Shown here in pieces: positions 1 to 5,556 of a stretch of DNA of 6,200 nucleotides. The stretch comes from Gammaproteobacteria bacterium (GTDB lineage Bacteria; Pseudomonadota; Gammaproteobacteria; Comchoanobacterales; Comchoanobacteraceae), in assembly GCA_030829925.1 (NCBI GenBank), contig JAURNZ010000038.1, forward strand, positions 1 through 6,200, in the 5' to 3' direction. Numbering within the stretch: position 1 is the first letter of the stretch; each line of letters starts with the position of its first letter. The notes under the pieces were generated by a model. The model was not told the DNA's origin, made no database searches, and saw nothing but the letters and a program-made list of their open reading frames with translations. A program made the translations under genes and the position numbers.

Positions 1-890
1 ACACCTTCGTTACCTTCAAAGCCATCCATCTCAACCAGCAACTGGTTCAGTGTTTGCTCACGCTCGTCATGCCCGCCACCGAGACCGGCACCACGATGCC
101 TACCAACAGCATCAATCTCATCAATAAAAATGATACAAGGCGCTTGTTTTTTAGCTTGCTCAAACATATCTCTGACACGAGATGCACCAACACCAACAAA
201 CATCTCTACAAAATCAGAGCCTGATATAGTGAAAAACGGGACATTAGCCTCACCACTGACAGCTTTAGCTAATAATGTTTTACCGGTTCCTGGTGGGCCC
301 ACCAATAAAGCACCGCAAGGAATTTTACCACCAAGCTTAGAAAACTTTTTGGGGTCTCTTAAAAAATCCACAAACTCTTGAACTTCGATCTTTGCTTCTT
401 CAACACCAGCAACGTCTTTAAAAGTAACACGGTTGTCTTCACCTGTTAACATCTTTGCTCGACTTCGGCCAAAAGAAAGTGGACCACCTTTACCTGAACC
501 ACTGCCGCCACCTTGCATCTGACGCAGATACCAAAATAAAAATCCAATAAAAATCATAGTTGGGAACCAACTAATCAATATATGCATCCATATATTTTGC
601 TCGGGGGCATGTCCAACGACAGTGACATTGTTTTCAAGCATTTCATCGAGAATCTTTTGATCATTCATTGGCATAAATGTTGTAAATCTTTGCCCACCTT
701 TTGTCTCGCCCGTGATTACTTGATCAGCAATAGTTACTTTTGATACTTGACCACGATCAACGGCATCCACAAACTCAGAGTAAGAATACTTATCTACACC
801 ACGTGCATGCTCACCATAGTTATTCATAACAGCAAACATAACCAGCGTAATTACAATCCATAGAAAAATGGTTTTTTGTCGTTCGTTCAA
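1..890 (-). CDS. ftsH: FtsH, ATP-dependent membrane zinc protease (5' part only)
   Basis: FtsH is a hexameric inner-membrane AAA+ protease that degrades misassembled membrane proteins and short-lived regulators. About 296 codons are visible; the gene runs off the left edge. Seen: a short N-terminus, a first membrane helix at about residues 7-25, a periplasmic domain at about 26-100, and a second helix at about 101-121. A Gly-rich linker (GGGSGSGKGG) follows, then the AAA+ module with Walker A GPPGTGKT (198-205), the pore motif FVG (in EMFVGVGASR) and Walker B IIFIDEID (D257, E258). The visible part stops at VEMDGFEGNEG, so the second region of homology and the HEXXH zinc site lie outside. The frame opens after a TGA at 900-902 and contains no ATG before the first helix. 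TTG at 890-888, behind a GAGGTG ribosome site, is therefore taken as the start. It follows rlmE by 69 bp on the same strand, the usual rlmE-ftsH order. Family assignment is essentially certain; the start is inferred. Confidence 0.97.
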   Translation of the reverse strand, partial: MNERQKTIFLWIVITLVMFAVMNNYGEHARGVDKYSYSEFVDAVDRGQVSKVTIADQVITGETKGGQRFTTFMPMNDQKILDEMLENNVTVVGHAPEQNIWMHILISWFPTMIFIGFLFWYLRQMQGGGSGSGKGGPLSFGRSRAKMLTGEDNRVTFKDVAGVEEAKIEVQEFVDFLRDPKKFSKLGGKIPCGALLVGPPGTGKTLLAKAVSGEANVPFFTISGSDFVEMFVGVGASRVRDMFEQAKKQAPCIIFIDEIDAVGRHRGAGLGGGHDEREQTLNQLLVEMDGFEGNEG

Positions 891-895
891 ACTAA

Positions 896-901
896 CACCT
901 C
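896..901 (-). promoter_or_regulatory. Ribosome binding site that sets the TTG start of ftsH
   Basis: On the minus strand GAGGTG lies 5 nt upstream of TTG (890-888). It is a six-base match to the anti-Shine-Dalgarno sequence. The in-frame stop TGA lies directly before the TTG region and no in-frame ATG or GTG is available there, so this site fixes TTG as the initiation codon. An ATG at 904-902 just upstream is out of frame. Confidence 0.7.
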
Positions 902-926
902 ATACAATTTAGAATAGTTAATATCT

Positions 927-955
927 ATTATAACCCTTATTTAAAAAAAAACACA
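927..955 (-). promoter_or_regulatory. Possible internal promoter for ftsH
   Basis: The 69-bp rlmE-ftsH gap contains a perfect TATAAT on the minus strand (932-927). It would start transcription about 30 nt before the ftsH start codon. The hexamer 17 bp further upstream, TGTGTT (955-950), is a poor -35 match, and AT-rich DNA yields TATAAT by chance. It could supplement read-through from rlmE, but this is only a motif match. Confidence 0.3.
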
Positions 956-959
956 TTAA

Positions 960-1568
960 TTATTTCTTTTTCAACGCTATCAAATAAAACTCCGTTGATT
1001 CTTGACGAGAAGTTGGCGGTTTGTAACGATGAATTTTAGAAAATTTGGGCGACATTGTCTTAATAGTTTGTTGAATATCAGGTGACTCAAAACATTTAAA
1101 TAACAAACTACCATTCTGACATAGATGTTGGTCTGAAAAAGCTATTACAGACTCTAATAATAACCGCATATTTTCTTGATCTGCAATTTTTATACCTGTC
1201 ATATTAGGTGCCATATCTGAGCAGATTAATGTTACTGGATTCGTGAAGGTATCCAACATCTGCGCTTGAACGGTTTCATCGGTAAAATCACCTTGAATAA
1301 AGCATGTGTCCTCAACAGGTTTCATATCAAGTAAATCACATGCGACTAGTGCTTTCACTTTTGGCGCGATGACTTGCGACCATCCACCTGGAGCCGCACC
1401 TAGCTCTATGACAAATGAATTTGGTTTTAGCAATTTAAATTTAGCATCTATTTCCAATAGCTTAATCGCTGCGCGATTTCTATAATTTTGCTGCTTTGCT
1501 TTCTTTACACCATGATCTCTTTTATGACGCTCATGCCAGGACTTTCCACCTTTTACTCGTCCAACCAT
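960..1568 (-). CDS. rlmE: RlmE, 23S rRNA U2552 2'-O-methyltransferase
   Basis: RlmE (RrmJ/FtsJ) uses S-adenosylmethionine to methylate the 2'-OH of U2552 in the A loop of 23S rRNA, a late step of 50S assembly in the cytoplasm. The 202-residue product is about the family length. Seen: a basic N-terminus (KGGKSWHERHKRD), the SAM-binding motif ELGAAPGGWSQ (55-65), an acidic strand end ACDLLD (76-81), and SDMAPNMTG (117-125). By alignment from memory to the E. coli protein, the K-D-K-E catalytic tetrad is K36 (in NRAAIKLLEI), D118, K158 (in LLFKCF) and E193 (in ESTEFYLIA). All four are present. The ATG has GGAG (1579-1576) 7 nt upstream. It is the first gene of an rlmE-ftsH unit and is divergent from lepB. 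Nothing suggests decay. Confidence 0.97.
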   Translation of the reverse strand: MVGRVKGGKSWHERHKRDHGVKKAKQQNYRNRAAIKLLEIDAKFKLLKPNSFVIELGAAPGGWSQVIAPKVKALVACDLLDMKPVEDTCFIQGDFTDETVQAQMLDTFTNPVTLICSDMAPNMTGIKIADQENMRLLLESVIAFSDQHLCQNGSLLFKCFESPDIQQTIKTMSPKFSKIHRYKPPTSRQESTEFYLIALKKK

Positions 1569-1589
1569 ATCACTACTCCATTACGCTTT

Positions 1590-1595
1590 ATTATA
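1590..1595 (-). promoter_or_regulatory. rlmE: Probable -10 box of the rlmE promoter
   Basis: A perfect TATAAT lies at 1595-1590 on the minus strand. It would place the transcript start near 1583, leaving a leader of about 15 nt that just contains the GGAG ribosome site of rlmE. The best -35-like hexamer, TTGCCA (1621-1616), is 20 bp away, which is too far for a standard sigma-70 promoter, and hexamers at 16-18 bp are weak. The box overlaps the left end of the palindrome at 1593-1616, so a protein bound there could control rlmE. Confidence 0.4.
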
Positions 1596-1616
1596 TAGTA
1601 TGTATACACACTATAT
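1593..1616. repeat. 24-bp near-perfect palindrome, candidate operator
   Basis: Centred between 1604 and 1605, this inverted repeat pairs at 11 of 12 positions; only 1600 (A) against 1609 (C) fails. The outer arms are ATATAGT and ACTATAT and the core is TGTATACA. There is no unpaired loop and no T-run, so it looks like a binding site for a symmetrical dimer rather than a terminator hairpin. It lies between the divergent rlmE and lepB genes and overlaps the probable rlmE -10 box. No regulator gene is nearby and I cannot name the protein. Chance in AT-rich DNA remains possible. Confidence 0.5.
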
Positions 1617-1697
1617 GGCAAAAGCAGAAAAAGTTGCAACCAAATAAAATCTCGATAAGTTATAGCAACTTAATAAAACTTTAGTTAGAATAAAATC

Positions 1698-2624
1698 ATG
1701 TTAATTCAATTGTTATTCATAGTATTTTTAGTTTCATCAATTTTTTCAATTCTAGATTGGGCATACTTTAGACCCCAAAAGGTTGATATTCCAAAAGCCA
1801 TAAGAGAAATTGCCAGAGATGGCTGTTTATTTTCTTGGCTAATCTTAATGGCTTTAATCACGAATGTAGAGCTCACATTAACACTGGCAATGTTAATTGT
1901 CTTAATTGTTAAATTGCTTGATGACTATGTCCTAACAAAATTTAGATCGCCTGATGAGTCAGCGGGGCCTTATGTGCAAGTCGCACAAGATTTATGCTGG
2001 TTTCTATTAATTTTATGGCTCATACGTTCCTTTGCTTTTAACATATATCGAGTACCATCTGGTTCATTAGAACCTACCGTTGATACTGGAGATTTCCTAT
2101 TGGTAAATCAATATGTTTATGGCATTCATTTGCCTGTTTTACATAAGCAACTGATTCCCTTTGGAAAACCTAAGCAAGGTGACATCGCTCTATTTTATTA
2201 TCCAAACGATCCCAACTTAATCTTTGTCAAACGTGTGATTGGGGTGCCCGGAGATCACATCGTCTATAAAAATAAAATGCTCTCCATTAATGGTAAAATT
2301 ATCCCTCAAAAAGATTTAGGTCTTACTGAAAATATTGATGACACAGGAAAACCTGAAACAGTTAAAAAAATGGAAGAAACATTAGCTGGGCATAAATATA
2401 ATATCATTGTCCAACCTTACACGCCGAATTATCGCGAAACTGACCTTGTTGTACCAAAAGGACAATACTTCATGATGGGCGACAATCGTGACAACAGCAA
2501 CGATAGCCGATACTGGGGCACTGTACCAGAAGGTGAATTTATCGGCAAAGCCATACTGGTATGGATGAGCTGGGATTCGCACACTTGGCGAATCCAATGG
2601 AACCGCATTGGTACATTTTTATAA
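1698..2624 (+). CDS. lepB: LepB, signal peptidase I
   Basis: Signal peptidase I cleaves signal peptides from exported preproteins at the outer face of the inner membrane, using a Ser-Lys dyad. The product has 308 residues (E. coli 324). Seen: box B RVPSGSLEPT with catalytic Ser123, then GDFLLVNQYVYG; box D FVKRVIGVPGD with the general base Lys178; and box E MMGDNRDNSNDSRYWG (259-274). The tail VWMSWDSHTWRIQWNRIG also resembles the E. coli protein. The Met normally after SGS is Leu124. Hydrophobic stretches lie at 2-18, 44-72 and 97-113. The middle one is additional to the two membrane anchors of the E. coli enzyme and could form a hairpin. An in-frame TAG at 1686 makes ATG 1698 the first start, yet no Shine-Dalgarno is visible upstream. 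First gene of the lepB-rnc-era-recO unit. The usual upstream partner lepA is absent here. Confidence 0.96.
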   Translation: MLIQLLFIVFLVSSIFSILDWAYFRPQKVDIPKAIREIARDGCLFSWLILMALITNVELTLTLAMLIVLIVKLLDDYVLTKFRSPDESAGPYVQVAQDLCWFLLILWLIRSFAFNIYRVPSGSLEPTVDTGDFLLVNQYVYGIHLPVLHKQLIPFGKPKQGDIALFYYPNDPNLIFVKRVIGVPGDHIVYKNKMLSINGKIIPQKDLGLTENIDDTGKPETVKKMEETLAGHKYNIIVQPYTPNYRETDLVVPKGQYFMMGDNRDNSNDSRYWGTVPEGEFIGKAILVWMSWDSHTWRIQWNRIGTFL

Positions 2625-2626
2625 CA

Positions 2627-3274
2627 ATGAATTTAAACTACACATTCAAAAACAATGACCTGTTACAACTAGCTCTAACGCATAGAAGTGTCAGCAAAGA
2701 TAACAATGAACGATTAGAGTTTCTTGGTGATAGTGTTTTAAATATTGTTATCTCTGAGTGGCTTTATCAGCAAGCAAACTTAAGCGAAGGCAAATTAAGT
2801 AGACTTCGTGCCAACTTAGTCAACCAAGATAGTTTATTCAACATTGGCCAAAAACTTAGCCTATCTGAAGAAATCAAACTCAGTACGGGTGAGAAAGCCA
2901 CACTTGGTAATACAAAGCCAAGCATCATATCTGATACTGTTGAAGCCATCATAGGTGCTGTTTTCTTAGATGGAGGCTTCGACGCTGCCAAACAATTCAC
3001 ATTTTGCTTATTTGAAGATACACTCAACGCACCCATTGAGAGCTTAATGATCAAGGATGCTAAATCATTGCTTCAGGAACATTGTCAAAAACAAGGTTGG
3101 CCTTTACCAAACTATGATGTTTCCAACATTGAAGGACAAGCACACAATCAAACATTTCATGTAACACTCATCATTCATGATCACAAAACAACCGGGGCTG
3201 GCCGATCCAGAAAATTAGCTGAACAAACGGCAGCTCAAGAAATGATGACTCAACTAGGATTAACATATGACTGA
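2627..3274 (+). CDS. rnc: RNase III, double-strand-specific endoribonuclease
   Basis: RNase III cuts double-stranded RNA, notably the stems around 16S and 23S rRNA precursors, as a homodimer needing Mg2+. With the start at 2627 the product has 215 residues (E. coli 226). Seen: the signature NERLEFLGD (27-35) with metal-site residues E28, E31 and D35; the second acidic pair in SDTVEAIIGAVFLD (D103, E106); and a C-terminal double-stranded-RNA-binding domain at about 144-212, ending AGRSRKLAEQTAAQEMM. The frame is open further upstream, with ATGs at 2561 and 2597 inside lepB. I chose 2627 because family similarity begins near NYTFKNNDLL and it sits 2 nt after the lepB stop. No clear Shine-Dalgarno precedes it, so reinitiation after lepB translation is likely. 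It overlaps era by 8 nt. Function is certain; the exact start is less so. Confidence 0.96.
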   Translation: MNLNYTFKNNDLLQLALTHRSVSKDNNERLEFLGDSVLNIVISEWLYQQANLSEGKLSRLRANLVNQDSLFNIGQKLSLSEEIKLSTGEKATLGNTKPSIISDTVEAIIGAVFLDGGFDAAKQFTFCLFEDTLNAPIESLMIKDAKSLLQEHCQKQGWPLPNYDVSNIEGQAHNQTFHVTLIIHDHKTTGAGRSRKLAEQTAAQEMMTQLGLTYD

Positions 3275-4115
3275 ACATTGCGCACACATCGCCTTAATTG
3301 GCAGAACAAATGTTGGTAAATCAACTCTATTAAACCAGCTCATAGGTTCAACTATTGCTATTACCTGCCATAAATCACATACAACCCGTAACCGTATTCT
3401 AGGCATTCTAACTGACGATAATTATCAAATGATTTTCATAGACTCCCCCGGTCTAGGTGAAAGAACACAAAACGTCATGCAACGACAAATGATGCGAACC
3501 ACTGATCACTGTATTGCAGAAGCTGATATGATCATTTTCATGACAGACCAATTACCACTTAGCCCAGCTGATCAAAACGTTATTAAAAAATTAAAAAAAG
3601 AGCAAAAACCAATCATTGGAGTTGTAAATAAAATTGATCGGAACAAAATGGCACTGGAAGATATGGAAGCACTCAACGAGCTCATCCCTGTTGTAATTCC
3701 CATCAGTGCAAGAAAGAACCAAAACTTAGATATTTTAATTGCCCAATTACGCATGCAAATGCCTGAAGCACCTTTTCTATTTGATACGCATCAACTATCT
3801 GATCAAGACATTCGCGATCAATATGCTGAGCTCATTCGGGAACAAATTCTACTCAACTGTCATCAAGAAGTCCCTCATGCCATTCAGGTGGTCATCGAAA
3901 AAGCAGAGGATATTAAAGGCATAGAGCATATCCATTGCTTAATTCTTGCACAAACTGCTGGACAAAAAGGTATTTTAATTGGCAAAAATGGCCAACAATT
4001 GAAACAAATTGGCCAAAGAGCAAGAATCAGAATTGAGCATTTAATTAATAAAAAAGTAATGCTTAAAACTTGGGTTAAAGTTGATCCTGACTGGATGAAT
4101 AAAAATGAATTATGA
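3267..4115 (+). CDS. era: Era, ribosome-assembly GTPase
   Basis: Era is an essential GTPase that binds the 3' end of 16S rRNA through its KH domain and helps 30S maturation. The product has 282 residues (E. coli 301). Seen in order: G1 GRTNVGKS (12-19, K18), where E. coli has Pro in place of Thr; the G2 region KSHTTRNRILGI (T39, T40); G3 DSPG (59-62; DTPG in E. coli); G4 NKID (121-124); G5 SAR (147-149); and a C-terminal KH domain with GxxG loop GKNG (239-242) followed by WVKV. The chain ends at DPDWMNKNEL, lacking roughly the last 15 residues (the ALRSLGY helix) of the E. coli protein. The ATG overlaps the rnc stop by 8 nt and is preceded by AGGA at 3256-3259. It ends in an ATGA overlap with recO. 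All GTPase motifs are intact, so it is presumably functional. Confidence 0.96.
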   Translation: MTEHCAHIALIGRTNVGKSTLLNQLIGSTIAITCHKSHTTRNRILGILTDDNYQMIFIDSPGLGERTQNVMQRQMMRTTDHCIAEADMIIFMTDQLPLSPADQNVIKKLKKEQKPIIGVVNKIDRNKMALEDMEALNELIPVVIPISARKNQNLDILIAQLRMQMPEAPFLFDTHQLSDQDIRDQYAELIREQILLNCHQEVPHAIQVVIEKAEDIKGIEHIHCLILAQTAGQKGILIGKNGQQLKQIGQRARIRIEHLINKKVMLKTWVKVDPDWMNKNEL

Positions 4116-4774
4116 GTCTTTTAATTGATCAAGGTTGTATTCTTCATTCTCGGCCGTTGCGAGAAACCAGTTTAATCTTGTCATGTTTAACACGGTCGCA
4201 TGGACTGATGAGCTTTGCCTCTAGAGGTGGCAAGCGATCTCAGCGCGGGACGAATGCAAAGTTCCAACCCTTTCAAACACTCAGCTTTGAGTGGAAGTCA
4301 TCTGCTAAAAGTGGTCTATTAGGACTTAGAAATATAGATATCATAAGACCTATATGGCTTACAGGCACAGCCTTACAATGTGGCATGTACTTGAATGGCC
4401 TTTTAATTCAATTACTCAACCCTGAAGAACCATGCCCAGACTTATTTATACATTTTCAAAAAACAATTATCCAATTAGAACAACCTCAAAACCAATTAGA
4501 CATCATTCTCAGAGAATTTGAACATGTACTGTTTTCTGAACTTGGATTCTCAGTTACTTTTGAACAAATCACGCATCCACACCTTTGTTATGATTATGAT
4601 CTACACCATGGCTTTCAGATTACCCACTCTCGTTTTGGCTTTTTAGGATCAGATCTAATTGCATTGTCACAAAATGATTTTACAAAACCATCTATGCGTA
4701 AAACAGCCAAAAGATTTTCACGACACATGGTTTCACTTTTAAAACATCTTAAATATTCTGAAAAAATAACATAA
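4112..4774 (+). CDS. recO: RecO, DNA repair and recombination mediator
   Basis: RecO acts with RecR in the RecF pathway, loading RecA onto SSB-covered single-stranded DNA and annealing strands. The product has 220 residues (E. coli 242). Seen: an N-terminal OB-fold region (about 1-80) beginning with the typical GCILHSRPLRETSLIL and a basic patch SRGGKRSQRG (37-46). A helical domain follows (about 85-200), including LREFEHVLFSELGF (133-146), the counterpart of LRRFELALLGHLGY in E. coli, and AKRFSRH near the end. The four-cysteine zinc site of Gram-positive RecO is not present, as expected for this lineage. The conserved C-terminal tail with SRELF in E. coli is missing; the protein stops at HLKYSEKIT. 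The start overlaps the era stop as ATGA, implying coupling. The pdxJ and acpS genes that often follow are absent. Confidence 0.93.
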   Translation: MSLLIDQGCILHSRPLRETSLILSCLTRSHGLMSFASRGGKRSQRGTNAKFQPFQTLSFEWKSSAKSGLLGLRNIDIIRPIWLTGTALQCGMYLNGLLIQLLNPEEPCPDLFIHFQKTIIQLEQPQNQLDIILREFEHVLFSELGFSVTFEQITHPHLCYDYDLHHGFQITHSRFGFLGSDLIALSQNDFTKPSMRKTAKRFSRHMVSLLKHLKYSEKIT

Positions 4775-4890
4775 TTGATTGTTTTTTATTAAATTCTATG
4801 ATAGCTTTAGCCTGTAAATTAAAGACGATCAAGCCCTAATATTAAGTGAGAAAAGACTACTATTAAAAGCCAAGATTGCCAAAAATGACA

Positions 4891-4918
4891 TTGATATGAA
4901 TAGCCAACATGATACTAT
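4891..4918 (+). promoter_or_regulatory. Extended -10 promoter of the peroxiredoxin gene
   Basis: The 183-bp gap after recO carries TTGATA (4891-4896), 16 bp, then TACTAT (4913-4918). The TG of an extended -10 element stands one base ahead of the -10 (TGA at 4910-4912). Transcription would start near 4925, giving a leader of about 33 nt with GGAG at 4947-4950. This is the best promoter match in the window and makes the gene independent of the recO operon. The rest of the gap (4775-4890) is AT-rich and holds no gene and no convincing terminator. Confidence 0.6.
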
Positions 4919-4957
4919 AAGCTTAGTATTCAAGATAAATTAAAACGGAGAAAACAT

Positions 4958-5509
4958 ATGATCGATATAGGTCAACAATTACCTGACTTTGAATTAACAA
5001 TGGTCAAACCTGGTTTTAACCACCCAGCTGAAAACGATGAATCAGCATTTGAAACATGGACCCAAGACAGTTTCCAAGGTCAATGGAAAGTAATTTATTT
5101 TTACCCTAAAGACTTTACACTTGTTTGTCCTACTGAAATTATTGCTTTTGCAAAAATGAATGACCAATTTAATGCCGCAAATGCTGTTGTTATTGGTGGT
5201 AGTACTGATAACGAATTCTGTAAATTAGCATGGCGTCGTGAGCATCCTGGCCTAAGTCAACTTAACCACTACAGCTTCGCTGACCCATGCGGTGAATTTA
5301 CAAAAAGCCTTGGTCTATTATCAACAGCAAGCGTAGCCTTAAGAGCAACATTGCTTGTAGATCCTAATAATTGTGTTAGACACATCTCAGTCAATGAGCT
5401 AGATGTTGGTCGTAACCCACAAGAAACATTAAGAACACTTCAAGCATTACAATCAGGTGGTTTAACCGCTTGTAACTGGATGCCAGGCGAAGCATTAATC
5501 GAAGCTTAA
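4958..5509 (+). CDS. ahpC: AhpC-type 2-Cys peroxiredoxin
   Basis: Peroxiredoxins of the AhpC/Prx1 family reduce hydrogen peroxide, alkyl hydroperoxides and peroxynitrite with a peroxidatic cysteine in the cytoplasm. The product has 183 residues with no signal peptide. Seen: a thioredoxin-fold core, the active site FYPKDFTLVCPTEI with P50, T54 and peroxidatic Cys57, a likely active-site Arg129 (ALRATLLVDPN), and VGRNPQETLRTLQALQ. The C-terminus reads LTACNWMPGE. In E. coli AhpC the resolving Cys is four residues before the conserved Trp; here that position is Thr170, and a Cys (C172) stands two before Trp174, as in the second Cys of mycobacterial AhpC. That resemblance hints at AhpD rather than AhpF as reductant, but neither gene is here. 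Further cysteines are C88, C111 and C139. GGAG lies 7 nt before the ATG. The gene stands alone between its own promoter and a terminator. The family is sure; the symbol is less so. Confidence 0.92.
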   Translation: MIDIGQQLPDFELTMVKPGFNHPAENDESAFETWTQDSFQGQWKVIYFYPKDFTLVCPTEIIAFAKMNDQFNAANAVVIGGSTDNEFCKLAWRREHPGLSQLNHYSFADPCGEFTKSLGLLSTASVALRATLLVDPNNCVRHISVNELDVGRNPQETLRTLQALQSGGLTACNWMPGEALIEA

Positions 5510-5525
5510 TCATTCAAGCTTAAAT

Positions 5526-5556
5526 AAAAAACCCAATCTTTTGATTGGGTTTTTTT
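5526..5556. terminator. Bidirectional intrinsic terminator between the convergent genes
   Basis: The arms 5526-5538 and 5543-5555 form a perfect 13-bp stem with a TTTT loop. The core is CCCAATC/GATTGGG, flanked by A6 on the left and T7 on the right. Read on the plus strand it ends the peroxiredoxin transcript 17 nt after its stop. Read on the minus strand it ends queH, whose TAA stop (5557-5555) overlaps the stem by two bases. The A/T flanks give a U-run in both directions. Confidence 0.93.

Noticed and set aside
130..381. Plus-strand open frame of 83 codons across the ftsH AAA+ region
   Set aside because: It lies antisense to the Walker A and B coding region of ftsH and resembles no family I know; it is an antisense shadow.
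1631..1671. Inverted repeat AAGTTGC (1631-1637) and GCAACTT (1665-1671) upstream of lepB
   Set aside because: Seven base pairs with a 27-nt loop in AT-rich DNA is within chance expectation. It could be a second control element, but nothing else supports it.
1496..1684. Plus-strand open frame of 62 codons covering the rlmE start and the divergent promoter region
   Set aside because: Half is antisense to rlmE and half is AT-rich control DNA. It has no ribosome site and no recognisable motif.
2767..3054. Minus-strand open frame of 95 codons inside rnc
   Set aside because: Fully antisense to the RNase III catalytic domain, whose motifs are intact in the sense frame.
4761..4790. Possible terminator just after recO (T-run at 4782-4787)
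   Set aside because: The A-rich and T-rich runs pair only with mismatches and there is no GC-containing stem, so I do not call a terminator. Transcripts may run on toward the peroxiredoxin gene.
5502..5523. Direct repeat AAGCTTAA at the end of the peroxiredoxin gene and just after it
   Set aside because: Eight bases, one copy coding; too short to mean anything and not part of an array.
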